Part shown: positions 1 through 10,789 of the stretch, piece after piece
Position numbering within the stretch: the stretch's first letter is position 1
Layout: every line of letters starts with the position of its first letter
NCBI GenBank assembly: GCA_023014485.1
Contig: JAJOZX010005627.1
Span: 1-64,000 of the forward strand
From: Bathynomus jamesi
Lineage: Eukaryota; Arthropoda; Malacostraca; Isopoda; Cirolanidae
Reading direction: 5' to 3'
Length of the DNA stretch: 64,000 bases
Program-made: the position numbers and the translations under genes
The notes under the pieces: generated by a model
Database searches by the model: none
The model's input: the letters and a program-made list of their open reading frames with translations, nothing else
Told to the model about the DNA's origin: nothing

Positions 1-115
1 GTTACCTGACTTTACATTATCAACTAACCTAACTAACCTAACCCTAACCAACCTAAACCTAACTTAACCTAAGTACTCTAACCTAACTTAATCTAACCTA
101 CCCCTAACCAATGTG
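1..115. repeat. Degenerate AACCT (TTAGG) tract
   Basis: The sequence is dominated by CTAACCTAA-type units with frequent single-base variation. AACCT/TTAGG is the usual arthropod telomere unit. The irregular spacing, and similar short runs at about 20,343 and 47,630, suggest an interstitial or retroelement-derived tract rather than a true telomere end. Confidence 0.6.
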
Positions 116-595
116 AGGCCAAAGACACAAAGGGAAGACTTACGTAATGGAATATTACACGACATTTCCAACACCCCCTACAAAAAAAATTCTAAAACTG
201 ACTAAATGGCCAAAATTGTTTGATTTTCTCAATAAAAATGATTTTCTCCAACTCAAATATACTGAATTATACTCAAAGTTACTCAGTTAATGAATATTCA
301 GACGCATATGAAATTTGGGTGGCGGTCATAGAACGGAAAAGACCCTTGTGTTTTAAAGTTTATATTTTAGCAAGCGTTATTTTAATAATTAATTTCATTT
401 GGAAATTAATTTCAATAAATATCTTCAAAGCAATTTTACAAATCTCAGCCAAAGATGTCTCGTCCTATGTTAAGATTAAGTACGCCATATCAGCTGAAAT
501 TTGGGTCGGCCATCAGTGGCTGTCCTTCATACCGCTTTCCATTTTATAAGAGAGAAGTTTGAAGTTAATAACAGTTTCACTACATATATATATGT
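116..595. other. No recognisable feature
   Basis: AT-rich DNA. An open frame of about 109 codons runs from 220 to 549, but it has no family motif and its composition matches the surrounding noncoding DNA, so I do not call it a gene. Confidence 0.5.
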
Positions 596-638
596 GTGGA
601 GAGAAAGAGAGAAAGAGAGAGGAGAGAGAGAAAGAGAG

Positions 639-688
<50 letters not shown>

Positions 689-836
689 CGTAATCCCTCT
701 GGCGTCGCAATATCGACGTTACTGACGCCGAATATTCTAAATTAATTAAACTAAAATTAAATAACAAAATTAGGAAATTGACGACAAATGGCGAAACGAA
801 GACGGAATGATGCTAAGAAAGAAACGAGTGAAGTGG

Positions 837-890
<54 letters not shown>
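596..890. repeat. Two (GA)n microsatellites
   Basis: Interrupted GA/GAAA purine arrays occupy about 598-686, and a nearly pure (GA)n array occupies about 841-888. Open frames across them are artefacts of the repeat. Confidence 0.95.
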
Positions 891-891
<1 letters not shown>

Positions 892-1811
892 TTAAAATTC
901 TTTAATACAGCACCAAAAAATCTCAGTAAGAAATGGCAGCTGGAAAGAAAAAATATTTAATATATATTTACAAAAAGGTTAGGAATGCTTATCCCTCCTC
1001 TGCTTCGCAGAGAATACATAATATTTTTTGTATCTAATAAAGCAGGTCGTGTTAGTGGTAGGCATATTTTAGAAGTAGGTCGTGTCAGTGGTAGTCATAT
1101 TTTTGGAGTAAGGTATTTTTAAAGTACAGTATTTATTAAATAATGAATACATGCAAAGTTATCATGAATAAAAAGTACATCAATTTATTGCAACGTATTG
1201 TCATTGATAAACAGAGTTTTTCCAAGACTTTTTAAACGTGTGTGTGTGTGTGTGTGTATTTAGATTTTTTTTCCACTTCCCACTTTCATTACACTTGACC
1301 AAAAACAGTTACTTGTTTACAGAAACTTTTTTGTCAAATGATACTCTTCCTGTACTTTCAGGTCTCATAATGATCAGCCCAATGGCTGGAAGCCAAAGAC
1401 CTCGAATAGAGTCGAAAATAAAGTGATACAATCTCGATATACAAATCTGACCAAAGGATAAATTTTTTATTTTCTTAATAATTACGATAACGCTAAAAGT
1501 GCCCAAACTAGGGTCCAAATTATATACAGAAAAATATATTCACTGTAGCTAATAGCGAGACATAAAACAATGGATTCTGTTCACTCTATGCAAAAGAAAA
1601 CACCTTTTTGGATCACTTTGTATATTTTTTTTAAGTGCTTAACAGGTAATAGACCACGTTTTCCTTTAGAAAAAAAAGGGAAAAAATGTTGGTTAAATTT
1701 TGGGTTGTCCTGGTTATGGAACTGTGGAATGGATGCATTTCGTTTTAAAGGGTGGAATTTCAGTTTATTGTCATAGATCGACATCACTGACAGGAATCAC
1801 GCAAAGCTATA
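891..1811. other. Mostly unrecognised DNA with a short (GT)n
   Basis: A (GT)n run lies at about 1,239-1,258. A small imperfect direct repeat (GCAGGTCGTGTTAGTGGTAG and its variant) lies at about 1,042-1,095. Nothing coding is recognisable. Confidence 0.5.
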
Positions 1812-1890
1812 AAAGGTGGTCCAAGATAAAGTAGCCCCATTATTTCTTCAAACAAAACTCAATTGGGCTACTTTACCTTGGGTCACCCTG
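1812..1890. mobile_element. 79-bp hairpin MITE, mariner type
   Basis: The two ends are inverted copies about 27 bp long (ending GGTGACCCAAGGTAAAGTAG on the bottom strand of the right end) around a short AT-rich loop. TA dinucleotides flank it at 1,810-1,811 and 1,891-1,892, as in Tc1/mariner insertions. The right terminus reads CAGGGTG outward to inward, like many other elements in this window. There is no coding capacity. Confidence 0.7.
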
Positions 1891-1990
1891 TATTATCCGC
1901 AGGTAATAATACATTACAGACATGAATTACATTAGAAAATTATTAACACAAATAAGAAAACATCAAAGACCAAGTAGGATTTCCGAAAGA

Positions 1991-2273
1991 CCCCTGAAGT
2001 TTTATTTAAAATATTAAATTCACCTCTGAAGTTTTATTTATTAAATTTACTCCTGAAGTTTTATTTAAGATGTTAAATTTACCCCTGAAGTTTTATTTAA
2101 AGTGTTAAAATTACCCATGAAGTTTTATGTTAGATATTAAATTCACCCCTGAAGTTTTATTTAAGATGTTAAATTTACCCCTGAAGTTTTATGTTAGATA
2201 TTAAATTCACCTCTGAAGTTTTATTTAAGATGTTAGATTTACCCCTGAAGTTTTATGTTAGATATTAAATTCA
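1991..2273. repeat. 32-bp minisatellite, nine units
   Basis: Nine head-to-tail units share the core CCTGAAGTTTTAT. Eight are 32 bp and the second is shortened to about 27 bp. Units end either in the ATGTTAGATATT form or in the ATTTAAGATGTT form. In the right half the two forms alternate, so the effective period there is 64 bp. Confidence 0.9.
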
Positions 2274-3296
2274 TGGCCTTTCACACCAATAACTGTTTGG
2301 TTGTTTGAAGAATAAAATGTAAACAAGTGAAGGGACAAATGAATAAGTATTTCTATTAAAAGAAGGGAAATGGATGCCAAATTAAAAGATTAATGAGGTC
2401 CAAAAAGTCTGATTTAAATCACAAAAGACTGAGCGAGACGGTCTTGAATCAACTTTAAAACCCTTTTTTAGATCCAAAATGAATTTATTTAATGAATTAT
2501 TCTTATTAAAATAAGAATATTGACATTTGAAAATAAAATTCTTGCATTCTTTAGTATAAAAGGTCAAAATGGAACTTTATTCTTAATACCTTCATTTCTG
2601 TAGATGGAATTTGCTCTTGCAAACTTAGCAATGATATTTGGGAAAGTTAAGTTTCAAATCAAAATTAAAAACTGTCGACAACTTACTGATTTAAACAAAA
2701 GATCATAGATTTAAGAAATATTTTTACTTATTCTTTAATTATCTTTACGAAGATAGGAAATACCTGTGTGAAACATGGTATAATAGGAAAAATATGATAT
2801 TCTGACATCATACAAACAATAGCAATAGGAAGATATTGTAGACACCAATCGACCAGGGAAGTACTCCAAGGGACGACGTTAGGTAGGAGACAGAGAGTGC
2901 TGGAACTTCCGTTTCTGTCGTTACTGTCTACTTTAGCTGAGCCTTTTCCGTGTCTCACGTACACTGTGAGCAGTCCAGCATCTTCTCAAACACATACTTC
3001 TCCCTCTATTCCTCACTACATATGAATGCATCTTACACACTACACAATCTTCTAAAAATTTATAAAAAAAAGAGAAAAGTGCCATCCTTGAACCTTGGAG
3101 ATCTTATTTTCGTTCCTCTCCTTCTTCTGTGGAGGGATCACTTTTGCGGGCGCTCGCCCTTGGTACCTTCCTTCCTATGATAGATAAAAAATCTGAAAAA
3201 ACAGAGTAGTTGCCTAAGTAATACATCGAACTTATTGCATGTCTGGTTGTTTGCAAAATTGAAAGTGAATTACAGTACCCATACTAAAGTTTTTCT

Positions 3297-3297
<1 letters not shown>
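2274..3297. other. No recognisable feature
   Basis: AT-rich DNA with only short open frames on both strands, none showing family motifs. I see nothing supportable here. Confidence 0.45.
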
Positions 3298-3330
<33 letters not shown>

Positions 3331-3342
3331 CCTTTCTCTCAC
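3298..3342. repeat. (TC)n microsatellite
   Basis: A TC dinucleotide run with a few C or T interruptions. Confidence 0.9.
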
Positions 3343-3733
3343 TCCCCATATGAATTTTCAAATCTATTAATATAATATTAAAAAAACAAAGGATTTACGG
3401 CTATTTATTCCTATTAAAGCAGATATAAAATTCATTACTATAAAAAAAGAGGAAATAATTGCTGTAAGATACGAGATAATTTTGCTAAAGAAAGAAGAGA
3501 ATGTCACCTACAATTACTTCTAATTCTTTGCGTACGTTCATTATATAATAATGTATTAAATAAACTTTTCTTTATAAGATTTAGAAGTGCCAAAGACGTG
3601 GATGGAAAAGATTGGCATCGACGGGATCACGTACAACGTGCCGGAACATTGATCTGAGGGCTTTCTTCGTATGAAAAAATGTTTAGAGAAAAACTTTCTT
3701 CAAGTTTGGCAAGGCAGGCATATATATATATAT

Positions 3734-4084
3734 GGGTGGGTGGCGCAAAAGTCGCGCATCATAGGAATTCTCAGTGTTGATTATAATATATTAATTTTTT
3801 CTTTTAGGTAGGGGATGGCTGCGAAATTAACAATAGACGAGAGGGTTAGCTTGGTTTTAATGTATGCTGTATGGAATAGCAGGTACAACAAATCGATGAA
3901 TCGGTACAGAATTTAAATTCTGTACCGATTCATCGATTTGTTGTACCTGGTATTCCATACATTAAAACCAAGTTCACCCTCTCGTCTATTGTTAATTTCG
4001 CGGCCATCTCCAACCTAAAAGAAAAAAATAGCATATTATAGTCAACACTGAAAATTCCTGTGATGCGCGACTTTTGCGCCACCC
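3734..4084. mobile_element. Fold-back element made from a mariner 5' end
   Basis: The element is a near-perfect palindrome centred at 3,914/3,915. The arms are about 175 bp, and the innermost 30 or more bases pair without a loop. The outer ends read GGGTGGCGCAAAAGTCGCGC and its complement next to TA-rich DNA. Each arm holds a start codon (left arm at about 3,815) followed by codons reading MAAKLTIDERVSLVLMY, the style of a Tc1/mariner transposase N-terminus. I infer that a mariner 5' end was duplicated in inverted orientation. Transcripts would form a long double-stranded RNA. Confidence 0.8.
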
Positions 4085-4944
4085 TATATATATATTATAT
4101 ATATATATATATGTAAAAATAAACCATAAATAATTCCCATATTCCTATACTATCTTATTCTTCATGTAATTCTTGTATTCATTTATATAGTTCTTGTATC
4201 CATTTTAAAATTCACGTGTTATATGGTTGATATATCTATATAATCCTGTATATTCGTATATATTTAACTTTATATAATGCCTATAATCAAATGTATGTAC
4301 GTGTGTGTATTCATTTTTACATAAGGACCAAAATCGCCCAACGCGAGTTTGGATAAAAAATTTTATTTGCTTTCTACTTTGTCAAATAATTGGTGACTTG
4401 TCTTTTTAAAATCTTTTAATAATTTTTTTTAGATTTCGCTTAATAATGAATCCTGCTTAAGCTTTGCAATGTTCATATTTTGTATACATTCTCTCTTCGT
4501 ATAAAAGATGAAGTCACGTCTCGCCTAAGCATTTAATTATAAATCTTAAACCTTTAATTTTTACTCGTATGCATATTTTAGTGTAAAGATGCATAGTTCA
4601 ATTTCCACTTTTAGTTAACTTGGCAGATCATGATAGTATCAGATCTGAAAATACGCGGTTTAAGATAAATACGCGGTTTAAGATAAAAATATGCTTCATC
4701 TTCAAATATCTTGTTTATTCGTTTAACCTTACCACAGCTAAAGGATTTACTTTATTTTCAAATATTGTGCAAAATAATGCAGCCTTTTCAACATTTAATA
4801 ATAATGATGTTAGCAGTTTTGGGGTATATAAACCCAAATAAAATCTTCCATATGTTATTCAGAAGCTAATTCAGAGGCTGAGCACTACCTGTACATTTCA
4901 ACAGTAAATTACAAGTAAAAGATAGTCTTTATCTTCTCCTTCGA
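4085..4944. other. AT-rich DNA without a gene
   Basis: A TA microsatellite occupies about 4,084-4,112. A direct duplication of TACGCGGTTTAAGATAAA lies at about 4,652-4,690. An open frame of 73 codons at 4,620-4,841 has no recognisable domain. Confidence 0.45.
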
Positions 4945-5075
4945 ACCTTGCTCTCTTCAGAAGAGCTTAGTCATTAAACTTTCCGGATACGCTATAAGAA
5001 GAGTCCGGAATCTTCAGAGAATTTAGTAAGCCTTCCTGAATCCTCCGAGCCACTATAGAAGAACTCGGAGAGTAA
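4945..5075. repeat. Two diverged repeat units that each form a hairpin
   Basis: Two short stem-loops lie in tandem. The first, 4,981-5,010, pairs TTCCGGA with TCCGGAA. The second, about 5,043-5,070, pairs CTCCGAG with CTCGGAG. The loops are alike (CTATAAGAAGA and CTATAGAAGA) while the stems differ in sequence and still pair. The flanks are loosely similar too (TTAGT plus CTTTCC or CTTCCT). No coding function is implied. It could be part of an unrecognised SINE or structured transcript. Confidence 0.5.
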
Positions 5076-5172
5076 TATAAAAGAAAACTACTGCAAATAA
5101 TACATCCGTTGCTGCCACCTAACTAGAACCCCCGTCGACTTCGAACCAACCCAGGCCATAGACGGAGGGGTT

Positions 5173-5176
<4 letters not shown>

Positions 5177-5211
<35 letters not shown>
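5177..5211. repeat. (TA)n microsatellite
   Basis: A TA run beside the probable SINE on its right. Confidence 0.9.
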
Positions 5212-5212
<1 letters not shown>

Positions 5213-5249
5213 GGCTATACTGTATTACAAGTGAACACGCATGATTCTG

Positions 5250-5345
5250 CATAATGTTAAAATGTCCGGGCCAGGATTCGAATCGAGCACCTCTTGAGTA
5301 GAAGGCGAGACCGCTATGCATTAACCCTACATTGTCAATAAACAC
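5250..5345 (-). mobile_element. tRNA-derived SINE fragment
   Basis: Read on the bottom strand, the segment carries the tRNA-like order of an A-box-like region (GGTTAATGCATAGCGG), CTCGCCTTCTACTCAAGAGG, then a good B box (GATTCGAATCC) at about 5,275-5,285. Anticodon and acceptor stems do not pair well, so I call a SINE head rather than a tRNA gene. The adjacent (TA)n could be its tail. Confidence 0.55.
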
Positions 5346-5837
5346 AAATTACTTTCAAATTTTGTGTTGTAAAGTATCTTTTTCCTTAACTTGGATTAGC
5401 TAGAATTTGTATAGCTTGGTGAGTTGTACTGTTGGTGCAGTGTTCGAACCCGAGAGTGGAATAAACATTCCAGCGAAAAATACAAAAATTATTAATTGTC
5501 AACAGGAATAAGATACTATCGCAGTATCGTAAATCCAGCAGCGCTTACCTGCATGAAAACTGTACAGGATCAACGCTAGAGTTAAGTCAGGCGAAACCAG
5601 TATTCATTAACTTATTTTATTCTGTACCACTATACTGATTCAAAAACTTTGAACCCCTCCCCCTGCTCGCCCCCCTAAAAGAAAAATTCAAAGGCTGTAT
5701 CTCAGTTTTCCGAAGAATGCTTCATTTCCTCTCAAATCTTCATATTCAGAATCGCTTTTATTTTATCTTTATGCATAAGCAGACCAATATAGGTTCCTCC
5801 GCCTTCAGAGTTCAGCGTTTTCTTATTGTATTAACTA
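5346..5837. other. Unrecognised DNA with one possible tRNA-like box
   Basis: TAGCTTGGTGAG at about 5,409 and GTTCGAACCC at about 5,443 resemble pol III A and B boxes on the top strand. The spacing is plausible but the remainder does not fold as a tRNA. A worn SINE is possible. Nothing else is visible. Confidence 0.3.
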
Positions 5838-5935
5838 CAGGGTGCTCAAAAAGAAACGCAACCCACTGGAGAATGCATATATCATTTTAACCCTATTCTT
5901 TCTGTTTCGGGTCGCGTTTCTTTTTGAACACCCTG
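5838..5935. mobile_element. 98-bp hairpin MITE (AAAGAAACGC family, copy 1)
   Basis: Inverted ends CAGGGTGCTCAAAAAGAAAC and its near complement enclose about 40 bp. TA flanks lie at 5,836-5,837 and 5,936-5,937. A second copy of the same family lies at 46,690-46,792, sharing both termini and the internal GCATATATCAT segment. Non-coding, mariner-type. Confidence 0.8.
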
Positions 5936-6805
5936 TATTACTGTATTATAATTATTACCCCTGAGAAATAAGCGAAAGATGAACTTCACAAAACTTTTCC
6001 ATACGTTTATAATCTTTCATATACTGTATAAAAAGACCGGACAATTGTTTGTATATTAGAATGGAAGCTAATATGTATTCGAACGCTATTCTACGAGTAT
6101 GTCCATAATACAAGCAAATTCCTTTTAAAAGTATTCAACAAAGTAAATTTTGTTATATTTATTTTAACCAAGACTATTCAACAAAGAAAATTCTGTTATA
6201 TTTATTTTTAACCTGTTTTATAGATAATATTAGCATGTTTACAAAATTGCATTTTCAGTGTAGATTCTTCTACTACTCGTAATTACATAGGCAGCTCATT
6301 CTTAATTAATGATTCTAATTTAGTATTAGCAGTAAAATATGAAGTACTTACAGTGCGATTTCCCGAGGGCTTTAAGAACAAAATATCATAGTTTAAATAA
6401 TTATTTGTATTTTCTTTAAACGACTTCATTAATGTTTTAGATCAGTAAAACAAGAGATAAGAATATGGGAAACGAACTCATTTCTGAATTTAAGTTGTTT
6501 TCAAGCTGTAATTATTTTATCTTTTATTTACATTTTGTGGTATGAAGGTAGAATTTTTATACAAGTAGGACTTAATTAACGTTGAATTAATTACGGTTGA
6601 GTAACTACTGATAAACAGTTTTTTTTATTTGTTTTCGTTGGACTTATTTATGTTTCATGAATAAAATAAGTAAAAGCTCCATGTATTATTTACTTAAATC
6701 TATTCGCTTCTTTGGTCAGAAAGAATTTTGCAGATGTTTTCACGTGACTGTGGGCGGAGAAAGTTTGGAAAGTTTTTAAGAAAGAGATCTCTGACAAACT
6801 CGATC
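5936..6805. other. No recognisable feature
   Basis: AT-rich DNA with a small imperfect duplication near 6,130-6,215 (two segments containing TATTCAACAAAG). No coding signal. Confidence 0.45.
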
Positions 6806-6807
6806 CT

Positions 6808-6850
6808 GAAGAAGAAGAAGAAGAAGAAGAAGACGAAGAAGAAGAAGAAA
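6808..6850. repeat. (GAA)n microsatellite
   Basis: A GAAGAA trinucleotide run with one GAC interruption. It reads as poly-phenylalanine/valine on the bottom strand, which explains the apparent open frame there. Confidence 0.9.
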
Positions 6851-6954
6851 ATAGTTTCATAAGTCATTCCGTTTTTTACTTTTTCTGATTTAAATTCGAA
6901 TTTCTTACATTTCAAAATGAGGGGTGTGCGCGTGTTTGAAGTTGTTGGATTCCT

Positions 6955-7090
6955 TTCGTAAGAGCAATAGTCATATGATGGAAAGGACCTACAGATTTAT
7001 GTGGGATTCGAACGACGGATCGTTACAGTCTTTGAATGCAGAGGAGGCTCACCCATCCAATTACTATCCAGACTCAATGTTTGATCTACG
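6955..7090 (-). mobile_element. tRNA-derived SINE (GTAGGTCCT family)
   Basis: On the bottom strand there is a B box (GTTCGAATCCCAC, about 7,007-7,019) preceded by a tRNA-like region from about 7,080. It is followed by CCACATAAATCTGTAGGTCC. The same downstream module, CCACRTAAAGTTGTAGGTCC in variant form, occurs at about 20,979 and 41,281 on the top strand, so these are copies of one SINE family. Confidence 0.55.
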
Positions 7091-7464
7091 GGAAGTGAGG
7101 TTTCGACATGGCCACGACATAGCCCTTCAACATGCCCAGAAACTACAAAGTGTTTTAACCATACTTTTTGCAATTATTCTATGAAATCTGTTGCTTTCTA
7201 GACCTAACTGAAATAAAACCACCCTTCAGACGATGAAAATCTTCCCTGAGGTATCATCCCCCTAACCTCGCTAAAGTTGCCTCAGAGAGTGAAGTGAGGT
7301 AAGTCACAAATGCTTCTCAGGCATTCCTTTCGTTTCATTATTAGTAATTTAATAGTGTCTGAATCAGCTAATTGGGAGAATATCAGACATGTATTGTCTC
7401 TAAGTCAAAATCAGGCTGGATATGGTTGTTTCGGTGATTTCACCAATGAAGGTATTATAGGACG

Positions 7465-7545
7465 ATTCAAAATCAAAATCAAAATCAAGATCAAAATAAA
7501 AATAAAAATTCAAAATTCAAAATCTAAATTTTTTACCTTGATTTT
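7465..7545. repeat. AAAATC/AAAATT hexamer repeat
   Basis: Tandem ATCAAA units drift into ATAAAA and then AATTCAA. This repeat accounts for the lysine/isoleucine-rich open frame at 7,310-7,597, which I do not accept as a gene. Confidence 0.8.
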
Positions 7546-7698
7546 CCGAAAAGTGCGAAAGAATGAGAACTTGTCATTCAATTTATTTATGAAATAGTCT
7601 TACAATGACTGGCGTTTGTGCCTTTGTTCTTTATTATTATACAGTTCATCATCGTTTAATGGTAAACAGAAAAGCCTATTATGTCATTTTGTAGGTGG

Positions 7699-7733
7699 AG
7701 CCTTCAATGAGCCTTCAATGAGCCTTCAATTTA
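7699..7733. repeat. GAGCCTTCAAT, three copies
   Basis: An 11-bp unit is repeated head to tail three times. Confidence 0.8.
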
Positions 7734-8379
7734 TCTCATCGTTAATATCATAAACAGAAGCCATATTTTCCATATAAAACTTGAAATTTGACCTTCATAA
7801 CAAAAAACTAGATTCGACTTCTTCAGGAGAGTTATTGAGATGATGAAAGACTCAAAACGCGCTGCTTATAACGTTGATGAGCACTTACGTCTACGGGTAC
7901 ACGACGATAAAAGCAAAATAGTTGAATAGACGAAGACGGAGGCGAACCCAAGTCACGAAGAAGCCGCCTTCAGAACCTAATTGTAAATAAAAATCAATGA
8001 GAAAGTGATGCATTATGATGGTATTTTCATCCTCCGACCTCAATATCGCTTTAAGATTTTTTTTATGATAAAAAATAGTTATAAAAGAAAATTACGAAAA
8101 AATTTAAGTTTATAATCTAAATTTTAATTATTTATACCCAAAAACCGTAGGTTTTGCCCATTAATCAACTCCCAAGTTCGAGAATAAGTCTCAATTAAGA
8201 AAGTTAAGTCTCTGAAACAACTTTATTTTATTTTTTTTAGTAATTTTGCATGTTACCTTTATGTATGTAATCCCCTCTTCCCCCCAACTCCCCTGTTTTT
8301 ATTCCTTTTAGCGTGTGAAAAAGATCATAATTCTAGTGATTTCATTTTCCATGCGTACAGTGCCACCAATAATGTGCTC
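7734..8379. other. No recognisable feature
   Basis: AT-rich DNA without an open frame or repeat I recognise. Confidence 0.45.
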
Positions 8380-8503
8380 ATGTACAGTGCTTACAAGAAG
8401 TCTCGCGCCCTTGTCTCGTCCCAAGCTAGTCTGTTAGGTATAAAATGGGCGGTCCTTATGGCAGCGGAGGTGTGTTCGGATTGGTGCACGTAATTGCTCT
8501 AAC
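8380..8503 (+). repeat. 124-bp repeat, copy 1 (inverted partner at 12,883)
   Basis: This segment matches the reverse complement of 12,883-13,006 with about five differences in 124 bp, all transitions. Both copies keep an open frame of about 35 codons (SAYKKS, then SSQASLLGIKWAVLMAAEV, ending in DWCT and a stop). Only two of the differences change an amino acid. I do not recognise the peptide. It may be the end of an unrecognised mobile-element gene. Confidence 0.75.
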
Positions 8504-9359
8504 TGTGTAAGAGATACTTAAATTCATGTGTGTATTATGCCATATGATGTGCGTAATAAATAATTATTTTTAAATAGTTGGAGCGTTCAAGGTCATCTGT
8601 AATAATCTATAGACAACCCCTCAAGCCCACTCTCAACACTTAGATTCCCCTAAGACACAGGCGTCTTCAAGTAACATGAATGCGTAGAGATCTAAGGTGT
8701 TAGATTCCATATTATATAATTTATGTGCTAGGTTTAAGAACGCTGGCATTGAAGGATGGAAGGAAGGGACAGTAAAAGCGATAATAGGTTTAATGAAGGA
8801 AGTGGAATGAGGATGGAGGTAAGCGTTGCTATGTCGAAGGAAACGAGGTTGGGTGGGGAATTACGAAGGGAGGAGGAAATGCTAAACACAAACTCAAATA
8901 TTTATTTTAATGCCCTAGACCTAGAAAGACAAAGAGCAAAATACCTTAAACTAACAATGAATTGACAGAAACAGAAGAGTCTGGTCTTAGACGCACTGAT
9001 AGGTTTAACGTATGTGGCTAGAGGCCGCCACTCAGAATTACCACTACTACCTAAGTCATAATAAGGTTATTTACTATGACAGAGTAGTCATGAGTAGTTA
9101 TGGAAATAAAATATGATTATACTGTTGATGGCTGACTATATTCAGTTGGGATATAAACTATTGCTGACAATCTTTGGATCCTTGGCTTTTAAGACGAATT
9201 TTTTATGCATATGTTCAACAAAATAGGAAATTGGCTGATTATTATTACCATTCGAAGGGTTGGTACCCTTCACAACCGAAATCAATTTCAGAAGGGGTGC
9301 ATGGTATCCTCATTTCCTTTATCGTCCCAGCACGCTTCACATAAGCCATTTACACAAAG
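8504..9359. other. Upstream region of the Tc1-like gene, no clear feature
   Basis: An open frame of 69 codons at 8,756-8,965 has no known motif. I could not find inverted terminal repeats for the transposase gene at 9,360 in this stretch or in the matching downstream region. They may be degraded or lie outside what I compared. Confidence 0.4.
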
Positions 9360-10394
9360 ATGGAAAGGCCGTCTGTGCACCACGAGACGACCCAGGCAAT
9401 GCGGGGAGCAATGGTGACATTGCATGAATATGGTGTGCCAATAAGAGAAATATCAAGACGACTAGACGTTCATCGAAGCACTGTGGAACGGTGGATTCAT
9501 CGGTATGAAGCAGAAAACTCAATCGCTACTTTGCCGAGGTCTGGTCCTCCGCGTTCAACATCTCAAGAGGAAGATGCTGCGATTGTTAATCATGCCAGAG
9601 AGCATCCGTTTGTTCCAGCGACGCATATTTACAGACACCTGAACCTTCGTTGTAGCGCAAATACAGTGAACAACAGACTTCACGAGGCAGGGTATTTTTC
9701 TCGCCGTCCAGCTATAAAACCTGCATTGACGATTGAGCATAAAGAGGCGCGGATGGGATTTGCCTTGCAATACTTGCCGCAGGAGGAAGAATTCTGGAGA
9801 AAAGTTGTGTACTGTGACGAAAAAACATTTTCAACAGATAGTCATGGTTCCCTGCATTGTTGGAGGCAGCGCGGAAAACGCTATGAAGAAGGAAATGTTT
9901 TCCCGAGCAAACGTAGTGGTCACATCAATCTCGGTGTGTGGGGCTGGATGTCTGGCTATGGTGTCGGAGAATTGACTCAAGTAGATGGACGCTTTACTGG
10001 ACAGCAATATTGCCAGATACTGGAAGAGGTGCTGCTACCCAGTGTTCGTGCGTATCTGGTTCCAGCACCGGAACCATTTTACTTAATGGAAGATAACAGT
10101 CCCATTCATAGGAGTAACGTTGTGAGAGCGTGGTACGAAGATCACCCAGAGATTATTAATCTAATTCTGCCACCACGTTCTCCTGATTTGAATCCGATTG
10201 AAAACCTTTGGGCAATAATGATTAACGAATGGGAGCAACGCAATGAAAGAACATTTGAAGCACTTTTAGCTCACACGAGGAATAGTTGGGAGAGCTTACG
10301 CCGAACACCAAACATTCCCTACAATCTGGCCTCTTCTATGCCGCAACGATTGCAAGAAATTATTGATGCTGGAGGAAGCTATACGAAATACTGA
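9360..10394 (+). CDS. Tc1-like transposase (DD35E), apparently intact
   Basis: This 344-residue protein would bind the ends of its own DNA element and cut and paste it at TA sites in the nucleus. Residues of about 13-60 form a helix-turn-helix (VPIREISRRLDVHRSTVERW), followed by a proline/arginine-rich linker and a second DNA-binding region at about 75-115. The catalytic triad is visible: D in VVYCDEKTF (about residue 153), D in LMEDNSPIH, and E in SPDLNPIENLW. I count 35 residues between the second and third, so the class is DD35E rather than the usual DD34E. Length is normal for Tc1 and no stop or frameshift interrupts it. The start used is the first ATG. A later ATG at residue 19 is possible. 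Terminal repeats were not found, so whether the element can still move is unknown. Confidence 0.9.
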   Translation: MERPSVHHETTQAMRGAMVTLHEYGVPIREISRRLDVHRSTVERWIHRYEAENSIATLPRSGPPRSTSQEEDAAIVNHAREHPFVPATHIYRHLNLRCSANTVNNRLHEAGYFSRRPAIKPALTIEHKEARMGFALQYLPQEEEFWRKVVYCDEKTFSTDSHGSLHCWRQRGKRYEEGNVFPSKRSGHINLGVWGWMSGYGVGELTQVDGRFTGQQYCQILEEVLLPSVRAYLVPAPEPFYLMEDNSPIHRSNVVRAWYEDHPEIINLILPPRSPDLNPIENLWAIMINEWEQRNERTFEALLAHTRNSWESLRRTPNIPYNLASSMPQRLQEIIDAGGSYTKY

Positions 10395-10781
10395 TGTTAA
10401 AGCCATGACGTAAATGTGTATCGAATATATATTTATGTTAATATAGAATTTTATTATATTTTTATGTTTGACATCTATAAAAGTATATATTGTGACCATG
10501 AAAGAACTTTACTTATCCTTAGTTAGAATCTTTTCTTGCAATGTCTACGCTCGTGGAGATGATAATATATGCATTGTTGAAACAAACTATGAGAAGGTAA
10601 TAGTTTCAGGAAAAAAATAAAAACTGGCAACATCGAGGTCATCACATGTTTATGGGAATTGTCATATGATATGCTACCAATAAACTCTTATATACTACTA
10701 TATACAGTATACTATATTACGTAATAATTACGATGAACAAATCAAATGCAAATTTCTCTGATTCACGGCCCACCAGTCTTG
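10395..10781. other. AT-rich DNA downstream of the Tc1-like gene
   Basis: Probably contains the 3' part of the Tc1-like element, but no terminal repeat could be assigned. Confidence 0.35.
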
Positions 10782-10789
10782 CTTTAGAC

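Noticed and set aside
1..115. True telomere end
   Set aside because: The AACCT units are irregular and quickly give way to other DNA, and similar runs occur internally.
501..767. Open frames over GA repeats on both strands
   Set aside because: They consist of the dinucleotide repeat translation (RERERE or SLSLSL) and have no domain.
2728..3180. Two short frames on opposite strands (78 and 76 codons)
   Set aside because: No motif, composition typical of random open frames.
5265..5345. A tRNA gene on the bottom strand
   Set aside because: The B box is good but acceptor and anticodon stems do not pair; better explained as a SINE head.
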